A DNA stretch of 64,000 bases, from the NCBI GenBank assembly GCA_030847615.1, contig JAUMIR010000001.1:68275501-68339500 (forward strand), written 5' to 3'. This DNA comes from Gambelia wislizenii (taxonomy: Eukaryota > Chordata > Lepidosauria > Squamata > Crotaphytidae). Shown in pieces: positions 21,983 through 31,897 of this stretch. The notes under the pieces were generated by a model that saw nothing but the letters and a program-made list of their open reading frames with translations, was not told the origin of the DNA and searched no databases. Position 1 is the first letter of the stretch, and every line of letters starts with the position of its first letter. The position numbers were made by a program, and so were the translations under genes.

Positions 21983-22974
21983 ATGATTGCTAAAAGTCAA
22001 CACGTGTTTCTCAAAAACAAGCCATGCCACACTAACCTTATCTCTTTTTTTGACAGAGTTACAAATTTGGTAGATGAAGGGAATGCTGTAGGTGTAGCAT
22101 ATCTTGATATCAGTACAGCCTTCGACAAGGTTCCCCATGATATTCTTGCAAACAAGCTAGTAAAATGTGAGCTAGATAATGAGATTGTTAGGTGGATTTG
22201 TAATTGGTTGATTGACTGAACCCAATGGCTCCTTTTCATCCTGGAGGGAAGTGACGAGCGGGGTGCCACAGGCTTCTGTCCTGGGCCCAGTGCTATTCAA
22301 CATCTTTATCAATTACTTGGATGATGGAATAGAGGGCATGCTCATCAAATTTTCAGACAACATCCAATTAGGAGAGGTAGCTAATAGTGCAGAGGACAGG
22401 TACAGAATTCAAAATTACCTTAACAGATTAGAAAGCTCAGCCAAAACTAACAAAATTAATTTCAACAGGGAGAAATGTAGAGTACTACACTTTGGCATAA
22501 AAAACGAAATGCACAAATATAGGATGGGTGACACCTGGTTTAATAGCAGTGCACGTGAAAGGGATCTAGGAGTCTTTAGTGGACTACTAGCTGAACATGA
22601 GTCAGCAGTGTGATGTGGCAACTAAAAAAGCCAATGTAGTTCTAGGCTGCATCAATAGGAGTATAGTGTATAGACTGAGGGAAGTAATAGTGCCACTCTA
22701 TTTTGCTTTGATAAGACCTCACCTGGAATACTGTGTCCAGTTCTGGGCACCACAATTTAAGAAGGATGTTGACAAGCTGGAGCATGTTCAGAGGAGGGCA
22801 GCCAAAATGGGGAAAGGTCTGGAAGCCATGCCCTATGAAGAGTGTCTTAGGGAGCTGGGTATGTTTAGCCTGGAGAAGAGAAGGCTAAGCGGTGAGCAGG
22901 GCCAGTTTAAGGAATGCAACACTTTATTTTGGGGTCCCCATATGTTTATCTCAGGTCAATGTAACCTAACCTAA
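21983..22974 (+). pseudogene. CR1 ORF2 reverse transcriptase, catalytic box mutated
   Basis: Contains GNAVGVAYLDISTAFDKVP (motif A), [20 protein letters not shown] (normally PQGS), then LIKFSDNIQLG where FADD is expected. Both catalytic-loop residues are altered, so FSDN lacks the second aspartate. The C-terminal part is [20 protein letters not shown] and [11 protein letters not shown]. Frames shift near 22,210 and 22,600. The MITE at 22,897 cuts the C-terminus. This is the same family as the minus-strand copy at 8,955-9,858. Confidence 0.85.
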
Positions 22975-23107
22975 CCTATTCACAGTACAGGATATTCAGA
23001 TTATTACTAATAATGTTTTTGCAGGAGGAGGGTTACGATGGGGGGCCCCCCACAATGACTGGGCCCCCTGCAGCTGCAGGTGCTGCAGGGCCCTTAAACT
23101 GGCCCTG
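22897..23107. mobile_element. hAT-type MITE nested in CR1
   Basis: Terminal inverted repeats CAGGGCCAGTTTAAGG and CCCTTAAACTGGCCCTG. Flanks GCGGTGAG and GCAGCAAG are an 8-bp duplication with two differences. The interior CCATATGTTTATCTCAGGTC recurs in inverse orientation in the copy at 41,541-41,771. Confidence 0.75.
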
Positions 23108-23807
23108 GCAGCAAGATGACAGCCGTTTAAATATTTGAAGGTATGTCATATTGAAGATGGAGCAATGGATCCAAACTACAGGAAAAGAGATTCCATCTAT
23201 ACATTAGGAAGAACTTCCTGACAGTAAGAGCTGTTCGGCAGTGGAATACGCTGCCTCTGAGTGGTGGAGACTCCTTCTTTGGAGGTTTTTAAACAGAGGC
23301 TGGTCGGCTATCTGTTGGGAATGATTTGATTGTGTATTCTTGCATGGCGAGGTGTTGGACTGGATGGCCCTTGTGGTCTCTTCCAACTCTATGATTCTTA
23401 ACTTTGCTATATAAAAGCAACGTTAAGTGGTGTTATTTTAAAATTTTGTATCATACTATTTGCATTAGTGATTAACTGCAAATGACATAAGAGCACATTT
23501 GAATCATTGGAAGACTGGCTCCCAGCATTATAATATTTTAATGGCTCTGTTATTTGAGGATATACACACACATCACAAGAACTTACTATGCCAGGAATAT
23601 AACACTATTTTCTAGTTCATGGGTGGGATATCATGCAGCCTTCTAGATGTTGTGGGATTGCAACTCCTAGCCACCCTGACCAGCATAGTGAATGTGAGGA
23701 AATAATGGGAAATGCAGTTCAACAAAATCTAGAGAACTACAGGATTCCCATCCCTGTTCTAATTACTGTGAGGAAATAGAGCCTGGGAATTTCTTTCTTG
23801 GACTTCT

Positions 23808-23880
23808 TGTTGTGTGCATTCAAGTCATTTCTGACTTATGGTGACCCTAAGATGACCCTATCATGGGGTTTTCAATTGAA
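23808..23880 (-). repeat. tRNA-derived SINE, 3' part only
   Basis: GTTGTGTGCATTCAAGTCAT, then CTTATGGTGACCCTAAGATG and ATCATGGGGTTTT, matching the minus-strand SINE at 53,321-53,540. Confidence 0.6.
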
Positions 23881-24220
23881 CATTTGGGAAATACATTTTA
23901 GGCACCCAAAGAAAAGGGGCAGGTCAAGTGGCCAAGGAAATACAAATGCAGCAAATTTAAGAGTTCTAGGTGCAAAGCATTTTCAGCTTCTCTATCTCTA
24001 CAATGCTAAAAGTTTGGGGACTGAATTAAAATTTCATAGGGGGGGCAGAATTCTTATTTGAGGGCCAATGTCCTCATTTTTCCCCCTTCCCCGCATGCAG
24101 CTTTCCTCCTGTAGCACAGTGTGAGAGTTAAAGGTATGCAATATTTTTCTTTCCTGTCCTAACACAGGGCTCCCTCTGCTGATGGGCCATGGCACTTCAC
24201 CAACATAAAGGATCTTAGAA

Positions 24221-24442
24221 CATTGTGTTTATGTGCTTTCAAATTGCCTAGAAATTTTATGGTGACTCCATGAATTTCATAGGGTTTTCTTAGGCAAGGA
24301 ATACTCAGAGGTGTTTTTGCCAGTTCCTTCCTCTGAAATATAACCAACAGCACCTAGTATTCATTGGCAGTCTCCCATCCAAGTACTAACCAGGGCTAAC
24401 CCTGATTATCTTCCAAGACCAGATGGGATCTGGTTCCCATTA
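24221..24442 (-). repeat. 5S rRNA-derived SINE
   Basis: Reading the minus strand, the head at about 24,366-24,440 resembles vertebrate 5S rRNA. The plus strand shows GTCTCCCATCCAAGTACTAA followed by CCAGGGCTAACCCTG and CTTCCAAGACCAGATGGGAT, the reverse complement of the 5S internal promoter region. The tail at 24,225-24,290 (GTGCTTTCAAATTGCC, ATGGTGACTCCATGAA) resembles the tail of the tRNA-derived SINEs at 28,098 and 53,321. It is decayed and is not a functional 5S gene. Confidence 0.7.
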
Positions 24443-24462
24443 GCATTTTCCAAAATAGGTGA

Positions 24463-24465
<3 letters not shown>

Positions 24466-24495
<30 letters not shown>
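24466..24495. repeat. (GT)n microsatellite
   Basis: An uninterrupted alternating GT tract of about 14-15 units. Confidence 0.95.
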
Positions 24496-24499
<4 letters not shown>

Positions 24500-24701
24500 C
24501 TCCTGTGACCTGCATATTACAGATCAGGAACAAGGAATGAGATTGAGAGGTTGTTACTAGGCTGTCCAATTGCTGTGTCAGAATTTCAGCCTGGTCTGAA
24601 GTCTATTGTTTTGTCCACTTACCCACATTAGCCAGATAATTGCATACATGTGAAGAATCTGTGCAGTTGCAGGAAGCTTTTTTTATACCAAGGTCTTTTT
24701 C

Positions 24702-24914
24702 ATGCTACACAATTCCAGCATTCTGACACCACTTAAATTTCCATGGCTGCATCCTACAGAATCCTGGGATTTGTAGTTTGGTGAAGCACTAGATCTCCTT
24801 GGCAAAGGATTATATGTGTCCCATGAAGATACAACTCCCAGGATTCCATAGGATGGAGCCAGGACAGTGAAAGTAGTGTCAAAGTGCTATACTGTAATTG
24901 TGTAGTATGAAAGA
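24702..24914. mobile_element. Palindromic MITE (AATCCTGGGATTTGTAGTTT family)
   Basis: Left end near TGCTACACAATTCCAGCATT, right end near TAATTGTGTAGTATGAAA (inverted). The centre-left AATCCTGGGATTTGTAGTTT pairs with ACAACTCCCAGGATTC on the right. Related copies are at 32,517, 41,826, 44,009, 45,448, 48,629 and a half copy near 53,990-54,125. Confidence 0.7.
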
Positions 24915-24953
24915 GAGGCCAGGTTAGAGACTATTATTTTTGTTTAGCTCAGT

Positions 24954-25113
24954 GGTGTCTACATTAGGAATGGGGAATGTGTGGCCCTTCAAGAGGCTGT
25001 TCAACTGCAACTTCCATCAGAGCTCATCAGCATTGGCTATGCTATCAAGGGATGATGGGAGCTGCAGTTTAGCAACATCTGGAAGGCTCCACTCTGTCTA
25101 CCCCTGGTCTACA
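24954..25113. mobile_element. hAT-type MITE, decayed
   Basis: Inverted ends GGAATGGGGAATGTGTGGCC and TGGAAGGCTCCACTCTGTCT around CAACTGCAACTTCCATCAGA and GATGATGGGAGCTGCAGTTT. Resembles the common reptile MITE with CAGGGGTGGGGAAC-type ends. Other traces are near 23,630, 45,940, 52,480 and 58,940. Confidence 0.5.
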
Positions 25114-25308
25114 CTGACAGCCTGTAGCTCTTCAGAGTTTCAGGTAGCAGTCTTTTCAGGATTGAAAATGGGAACATTTGCAGGTCCAGCAAGTGCTCTT
25201 TCACTAAGCTGCAGCCCTTCCCCATAGTTATGTTAGTTTATATCTGTTGAATTAATTGCAATTACTGCTCCAACAGGAACTGTGTTTCAATTTGCAGCAC
25301 AAGGGATT

Positions 25309-25560
25309 TTTACTCACGATCAACTTTCGTGAGTAAACATTGCCAAAATATTACACTCAGATGTCCCTGCGGTACCGCAACAGTACCGGCAGGGACGGGC
25401 GTCATCCGAAAGGGACGCCCTGCAGCGCAGTAGTCTCGCAACGTGGCGAGGCTGCTTCCGTTGCATTTTACTTGTCCGAAAAAGTCCTTAGTTATTGGTA
25501 TTCTAGCTATCGCAGATATAATCATATGTTTACTGTGTTTTGCTCGATGTCTATGGCTTT
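25309..25560. repeat. Hairpin-rich segment related to the hAT 5' region at 29.5 kb
   Basis: Has a short palindrome (TTTACTCACGA at 25,309 with its complement ending at 25,337), then a self-complementary block at 25,366-25,398 (GTCCCTGCGGTAC with GTACCGGCAGGGAC), then GGGACGGGCGTCATCCGAAA and TGTCCGAAAAAGTCCTTAGT. The last two blocks and the spacing match 29,570-29,672 inside the hAT transposon (GGGACGGCGTCATATGAAAT and CGTCCGAAAAAGTCCTAAGT). Confidence 0.6.
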
Positions 25561-25624
25561 TTTCAAAATATATATCAGGAGGGTTCAAGTCAGGCTAAGG
25601 CCTACTCCCCCTTAACTTGTTCAT

Positions 25625-25665
25625 CTCAAGGAATTATATTAAGTGGTCTTTGTTTACCTATGACC
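25625..25665. repeat. Short fragment shared with the LINE at 40.2 kb
   Basis: CTCAAGGAATTATATTAAGT followed by GGTCTT is identical to a stretch at 40,206-40,231 at an irregular point of the minus-strand LINE. It may be a separate small repeat inserted at both places. Confidence 0.5.
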
Positions 25666-25684
25666 AAAGGTGGGAGCTGTAGTG

Positions 25685-25738
25685 AGAAGAAGAAGAAGAA
25701 GAAGAAGAAGAAGAAGAAGAAGAAGAAGAAGAAGAAGA
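25685..25738. repeat. (AAG)n microsatellite
   Basis: About 17 AAG units. It abuts the Tigger MITE that follows. The polylysine frame across it is not a gene. Confidence 0.95.
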
Positions 25739-25966
25739 GTTGTCCCTTCATATTTGTTGGGGCTTGGTTCCAGAACCCCCTGTGGATACCCCAATCCATG
25801 AATATTCAAGTCCTGTTATAAGCAATGGCATAGCAAAATGGTGCCCCTTATATAAGATGGCAAAATCAAGGTTTGCTTTTTAGATTATTATTTTTTAAAG
25901 AATATTTTCAAGCTATAAATACTTAAATCTGTGGATACCAAATCCATGGATACGGAGGGATAACTC
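25738..25966. mobile_element. Tigger-type MITE, reverse orientation
   Basis: Starts AGTTGTCCCTTCATATTTGT and GGTTCCAGAACCCCCTGTGG, ends TACGGAGGGATAACT. Interior blocks are the reverse of those at 11,698-11,912. It is followed by a (TAG)n tract. Confidence 0.75.
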
Positions 25967-26249
25967 TAGTAGTAGTAGTAGTAGTAAAAGAAGAAGAAGA
26001 ATTAAGCCCTCACTCTTAGCATGGAAGTTCCCTGCATTTGGAATTCCCTGGGGTAGACTCCCTATTCCATTGTAGACCTGAAATCTCCATTATTTGAAAG
26101 CAAGAATGCCAAATAAGCTATAAATGACCTTTATTCTTCATTCCCTTGACTACATCCTGTGTATTATAACATATAGGTGTTAGACTAGGCTGACCCCCTC
26201 CCTGCTTTCCTTTCACCAGCAGGCATTTAATTTGTAGTTGTGGGCACAG

Positions 26250-26455
26250 AAGCTTTTATGGGGATGTGTTTTATTGTTTTTATTCCTTTGACTTTTATAT
26301 GTTTTTATATAATTTTAAATTATTACAATTTTAATTGTTTTTAACCTTTTAACTGTTGTATCTTTTTAATTGTTTTTATGTATTGTGAGCCGCCTTGGGT
26401 CCCAATCTGGGAGAAAAGCAGCATAGAAATCAAATAAATTAAATACATTAAAAAA
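26250..26455 (+). mobile_element. L2-like LINE 3' tail
   Basis: T-rich stretch followed by TTGTGAGCCGCCTTGGGTCC, GGGAGAAAAGCAGCATAGAA and an AAATAAATT tail, the common squamate L2-like terminus. Similar tails are at 27,935-28,012 and 47,560-47,640. Confidence 0.6.
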
Positions 26456-27087
26456 TAGGTGATAACAGGGCTTCTTACCTGATTTACAAGTGCTCTTGTT
26501 AACTGGATTTTTTATTCATAGAATATGCTATGATAAATGGACCAGAAAAAGACGACTGTCTTAGGACAGTCTGATAGATGGCAGACAGAAAGGATATACT
26601 TTGAACTAAGGTGTTAATAATCTTCTGAATGCATATGTGAGGAAAGCCAGTTGAAGAGGCTGTATAAAGTGGTCTCTGAAATTTGTTTCTTTGTCTCACT
26701 CTTGGGCCTTTTCCAAAAGTATGTACCTGTATTTCTGCAGAAATAAATCTTGGGGTCCCCCCCCATTCCTTGCTCGACTGTCTTACTAATTGCTAGGCAC
26801 AAATCTCACTCTTGTGAAAGGGGCCATAAAAAGGCTTCACATAAAAAGAATGTCACTGTCAGAGGCTTTGCTAACTGAGGTATGCCTGTTGTAAGTTTGG
26901 AAGAATCTGCTTATTTGGAAAACTGTAATGCTGAACAAATTGGAAGGTGTTCGATATTTTATTGGGAATGGCTCTTTTCTGTCACTATCTTCAAGAAGGG
27001 CTTAGAAAAGTTACTTTTTGAATTACACCTTCTAGAATCCCCAACCAGCATGGCTAGGAATCGTAGTCCAAAAATATAGCAAACTCA

Positions 27088-27730
27088 GGGCTTGTGTAGA
27101 TGAGAAGATCTAATGTGGATTACTGCGCATTAATGCAAATTCGCTGCAGCATTTATTTGTCTCCATGGTCCTTTGGCAAAATTGCTGGTATGTAAAACTA
27201 CCCATGTTTGAAATGCACATGCAGCCATGCCTGCGAATCAAGATGGTGGCTGAGAGTGAATTACTTGTATTGTTATTCTCCACAAGTTGTTGCTGCTGCA
27301 CAGTATTTTTTAAACTGTACATCAAAGGAACACAAGTGCAACCTTCCACTTAAAAAAGATGTTTGGTTGTCTCAGTGCATCAAAAAAAGCACATGATTGC
27401 TAACACGAAACTCCATAATGGCGCTTCCAGCCACTTCATTGCTGGCAAGCCTGCTCCCTGTGCATATCTGACCAATCAGCTTTCCACTTCTGCCCTCACC
27501 GAGAATGCACAGTGATGCGAATTGGTTGTCCAAACGAGTGGTAATGTACATTTTTATGCATTATTTTTAAAACTTAGGGAAAAGCCACAAAGGCCTTTCC
27601 CCTGCAGTTTTTGGAGTTTTTGGCCCCCTTCCTTTTGAATAACATGAATTACTGCGGGATCTCCTTGGGACAAAAGTTATTCTCTATGAATTCTATTAGG
27701 ATATTTTCCCCCACTGTCTAGATAACCCCA
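27088..27730 (-). mobile_element. Promoter-like MITE family, copy B
   Basis: Left terminus GGGCTTGTGTAGATGAGA. On the minus strand the interior has GCTGATTGGTCAG (CCAAT box, plus-strand 27,468-27,480), GGCTTGCCAGCAATGAAG, then CGCCATTATGGAG (27,411-27,424), matching copies A and C in order. The right boundary is approximate. Confidence 0.55.
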
Positions 27731-27794
27731 TAGTTTTCCACTGAAGATGTCTGATTTGGGCTGGACAGGAAACAGCACAGGTATATCCATTAAA

Positions 27795-28012
27795 TAACCC
27801 TATACAGCTTAGGTCCAGACTATTTGAATGAACGTATCTCCCCATACGAACCTGCAAGGGTTCTAAGATCATCACGTAAATTTAGATTTTATATTGTGGT
27901 GTTTTTAATAGTTTTGAACTGTATTTTATGTGGTATTTTGTGAGCTGCCTTGGGTCCCTTCAGGGAGAAAGGCAGCACATAAATTAAATAAATAAAATAA
28001 TAAATAATGTTT
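27795..28012 (+). mobile_element. L2-like LINE C-terminus and tail
   Basis: Translation near 27,805-27,870 gives LGPDYLNERISPYEPARVL, the conserved L2-type RT C-terminal block, followed by TTTTGTGAGCTGCCTTGGGT and an AAATAAATAAAAT tail. Confidence 0.7.
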
Positions 28013-28097
28013 AAAAAGAGAACAAAGTTACTGGAGAAGAGAAGTGTTTTAATGCTTATGTAAAGTAATTTAGTTTCTTTACTACTTTATGTGACTG

Positions 28098-28314
28098 TTG
28101 TTCTTGTTGTTGTTGTATGCCTTCAAGTAATTTTCATCTTATAGTGACCCTAAGAGTGTTCTTGGTAAGATTTGTTCAGTGGGGGTTTGCCTTTGCCTTC
28201 CTCAAAGAATGTGACTTACAAGGTCACCCAGTAGGTTTCCATGATAGAGTGGGGATTTGAACCCTAGTCTTCATTGTCATAGTCCAACGTTCAAATCACT
28301 ACACCACACTGGCT
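28098..28314 (-). repeat. tRNA-derived SINE
   Basis: Reverse orientation: a GTTGTTGTTGTATGCC tail, TATAGTGACCCTAAGAGTG, TTTGCCTTTGCCTTCCTC, GATTTGAACCCTAGTC (B box complement) and CACTACACCACACTGGCTG at the head. Confidence 0.75.
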
Positions 28315-29157
28315 GTTAAAAATGTGGTACATTTTAAAAATCTGTTTATATTTAAATATGTTGTAGCATGGACTGTTCTAAGTATTTTTAATTCCCCCCA
28401 CCCCGAGGTTAGCACTCTTTGTGTGTGTGTTAAAGAAGCAACCTTCTGTTTGCAGGCTTATTTCACAATCCTTCCATCAGTAAAACCATGAGAAAGTAGC
28501 AGTTAGAAATGCAGCCCTGAATAATTATGTCGTCACTTTTAGCAGCAGGGATGAGTGTTTTCTCTAGAAGTACCAGTGAGTGTGACCCCATATAACTGAG
28601 TCACCCTAAATTACACTCAGATTTATCCTTCTTGAAAATTTAGAATATAGGCTGAAGTTGCACACTTAGCACAGTTTATTCCAGTGGTATAATTGGAAAC
28701 AGGACTTAATAGGATAAAAGCATCAGGATTTTATTATGTTATCTGCCACATCACTCAAGCTTCCCTGTTCCTTCTGTTCTTATCTGCAACCAACACAGTA
28801 GCCTTGGGGAATGTTAATTTTCACAGCAACAATGGATTGCTATAAACTCTCTCTATTTTAATACAATGTATATTGGTATGGATTAGGTTTGAATGAGCAG
28901 CTAAAACCTTGTTAGTTTAACAAAAGATGTACTCCTAGAAGAAATGTGGTGGTGGGGACTTATTTATATAAGGGTGGACAAACTCTGAAAAGCTGGGGAC
29001 TAATATTTCACCTCTGAGATCTGATGCAGTACACCCCTCCTGATGAAATCAGAATACAAATGAGCAGAATTGGGTTTTTTTGGTTGGAATTTTTTTTAAT
29101 GTGACGCAGTTTTAAGTCAAAACAAGGTGCAGAACAGCCATGAATCATGTTTTAAAG

Positions 29158-31889
29158 CAGTGATTCCCAAAGTGGGCGCTACCGCCCCCTAGTGGGCGCT
29201 GCAGCCATCCAGGGGGCAGTGATGGCCACAGGTGCATTTGGGGGCGATTAATAACTGTAAGGGGGCGATGAAAGCATAAAAGAAAGAAGAGAAGATTTAG
29301 AAAAATTGATTTATGTATTCTGTTCATAATGCTTAATTTTTCTTTGAACAACGTACTGGACGTTGGCATGGTTCCTGCATACTCCCTCACTTGCATTGAG
29401 GTATGTGGAATCGCACACTGCTACTGTTCATGTGGTGCCACTGAATTGCCGTTCCAAAACATGTGAGCACTACGAGCATTGCATGAGCACTACGAACATT
29501 GTCAACTTCCGTGATTAAGAAACGGCCAAATATGACACTGGAGCTGCTATCTGTACTGGAACAGAATCGGCAGGGGGACGGCGTCATATGAAATGTCTCC
29601 CCGCCGCAAAGCAGCTTTGCAAGAGGGACAACCCTTCTTGCGGTGTATTTCTCCGTCCGAAAAAGTCCTAAGTTAGATTGTTGTGATATTGTGACAAGTT
29701 AAAGTTAACTAACAAATAGTGCGACTATAATTGGTGAGTATTATTTATTTATTTTGTAATAATTATATGCGCTTTACAATTAATAATATCATGTTTATTT
29801 ATTTCATTATTATTTATTTTAATTTGTTTTTTACAAAAATCTTTCAAAAAATTACAAAAAGTATTAATTAAAAATACCTCCATAAAAAAATATTTTTTCT
29901 ACAGATAATAATGGCTCAACCAAAGAAAAAATGTAGACAATATAATATTGAATATTTGAAATATGGCTTTATTGAGTCGCCTGTAAACAATACATTACCA
30001 ATGTGCCTGATTTGGCAGAAAGTTTTATCAAATGAAGCTATGAAGCCTTCCAGACTACAAGAACATTTGACTAAAATTCATGGTGATAAAAAAGATAAGG
30101 ATTTATCTTATTTTCGAACACTAAAAGTAAAATTTATCAAACAACCAACATTGGCAAAACTCTTTTCAACCGCAACCACACAAGATGGTGATGGCTTGCT
30201 TGCTTCTTACAATATTTCGTTAATGATTGCCACATTGGGAAAACCTCATACTATTGGTGAAGAACTAATTATAAGTGAAGAAGTAATACGTACTGTGATA
30301 CACAACCCAGCATCTGATATTATCAAGAAAATTTTGTTGAGCAATTATACAGTGCAAAGAAGAATTGATGAAATGGCTCGAGATGTTGAAGATTCATTGT
30401 GTGGCTATTTAAAAACATCTCGGTTTTCTATTCAACTTGATGAGTCAACTTTGTTAGGAAATGAAGCTTTACTTTTAGCATACGTGCGGTTCACAAAGGA
30501 AGAACAAATTTGCCAAGAATTATTATTTGCTAAATATTTGCAAACTGATACTAAAGGAGAATCAATATTTCATGCATTGGATGAGTTTTTTAAAGAAAAA
30601 GAAATACCTCTGAGTAATATCTTATCAGTAACCATAGATGGTGCTCCAGTGATGGTAGTGCGCTACAGGGGTTTTCTTGCATATTTAAAAAAGGAGGTGC
30701 CGAATGCATTCACAGTACACTGTGTCATCCATTGTCAACATCTAGTTGCCAAAAATTTAAGTGCATGCCTACATAATTCATTACAATATGTAATTAAAGC
30801 TATCAACACAATCAGAAGCAAATCATTGAATGACAGATTATTTAAACAGCTTTGTATTGAAAACGTGCCTGTTTAGATAGGTTTTATAAGCTGTTTAACT
30901 CAGTGCTGTAGTTCTTGAAAGATAAAAATGATGCTTTACGATCCAATTTAATTCAATCCAAAAGTGACATTGCTTACTTGACCAACTTGTTTCAAAAATT
31001 TAATGAAAGCAATCATCTGCTTCAAGCTGATGAACTGAGTTTAATAAAAACAAATCTGTTATTTCTGCATTTGTGACAAAACTTCTTCTGTACAAATGAA
31101 ATTTTGGATGAGGGGAATTCAGCCAGTTCCTAAATTTATCAGGAGCAGAAAAAAAAAGATGAAGACATACTTTATTATTGTGAGCACTTGGATGCTCTCC
31201 ATTCAGATTTTAATCAACGATTTGATGATATTTTGAAAATGAACATACCTGATTGGATTTTGGATCCTTTTTCTAGTGCAAACACAGAAGAATCTCCACA
31301 GTTACAAGAAGAACTGATGGAAGTAACTACAAATGATGAATTGAAATTTAAACTCAAAAGCGGCTACGAACAATTCTGGCTGCAAAAGGAGATCCCTACG
31401 GCTTATCCTGAAATATGGGCTGTAATTCAAAAGTTCTTAATTGCATTTCCTTCATCATATTTAGTGGAACACGGCTTCAGTGCGGTAACCAATTTATTAA
31501 CAAAAAAAAAAGAAAGAAAAGAAAAGAAACAGATTGCAAATAGTCAATCGCGGTGATTTAAGATTATTGCTCATGAAAATAGAGCCGAGGATTACTAAAT
31601 TGGTAGCAGTATACCAGGTTCATCCTTCTTATTAAGATGATTTCGAATGTTTTAACTTTTTTTGAATTACCTTTCTATTCTGAGTTCAATAATTAGTTTC
31701 ATAATTTCAAACTTCAATGTTTCTAATTTACACCTTTACTATATTTTATGAAAAAAGTAGGAACATTAATACATATATCCTTCTGTTTAATTGCTATAAA
31801 AATAAAATAAAAAATTAATTTCCAGGGGGCGCTGAGTAATATTTTTTCTGGAAAGTGGGCTGTAGGCCAAATAAGTTTGGGAACCACTG
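29158..31889 (+). mobile_element. Complete-length hAT transposon (BED/ZBED5-like) with TSD
   Basis: Terminal inverted repeats CAGTGATTCCCAAAGTGG at the left and AAGTTTGGGAACCACTG at the right. An identical 8-bp duplication TTTTAAAG lies at 29,150-29,157 and 31,890-31,897. Length is 2,732 bases. Subterminal GGGGGC-rich blocks occur at both ends (CCAGGGGGCAGTGATG, CCAGGGGGCGCTGAG). The transposase region is 29,911-31,610. The 5' untranslated region carries a duplicated GAGCACTACGA motif at 29,465 and 29,485. Element length and TSD fit the hAT superfamily. Confidence 0.92.
29911..31610 (+). pseudogene. hAT transposase, ZBED5-like, broken
   Basis: Starts at an ATG directly after TTTTTTCTACAG, which looks like a splice acceptor. 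The first 321 codons are open: a BED-type finger (C32; the partner cysteine is W35; H52 and H57 kept), then the RNase-H-like core with IQLDEST (D177), TIDGAPVMV (D243) and HCVIHCQHLVAKNLS (about 270-284). A stop at 30,874 follows a deletion in the mid-region. Further stops occur near 30,912, 31,075 and 31,128. The last stretch, 31,188-31,556, keeps IPDWILDPF, FLIAFPSSYLVEHGFSAV (the hAT C-terminal dimerisation region) and a lysine-rich tail expanded by an A-rich run. In the active family the enzyme excises and inserts the element. Host genes ZBED5/EPM2AIP1-like derive from such transposases, but the intact TIRs show this is a transposon copy. Confidence 0.88.
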
Positions 31890-31897
31890 TTTTAAAG

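Larger units (their letters stand above)
19430..23398 (+). mobile_element. Near full-length CR1 LINE with two nested DNA transposons
   Basis: Order: ORF1 esterase region (19,440-20,040), ORF2 endonuclease (20,198-21,100), RT (21,960-22,900), and the 3' end with TTGGACTGGATGGCCCTTGT and ATGATTCT at 23,398. A Tigger-type MITE is nested in the endonuclease (20,343-20,596) and a hAT-type MITE in the RT C-terminus (22,897-23,107). Removing both restores element order but not reading frames: stops and indels are many. A short poly-G tract at about 21,267-21,276 is another insertion or slippage. Confidence 0.85.

Noticed and set aside
24366..24440. A functional 5S rRNA gene
   Set aside because: Only about 75 bases of 5S-like sequence with several changes, fused to a SINE tail. 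It is a SINE head, not a gene.
25540..25821. Frame with a polylysine run
   Set aside because: It is an AAG microsatellite next to a Tigger MITE.
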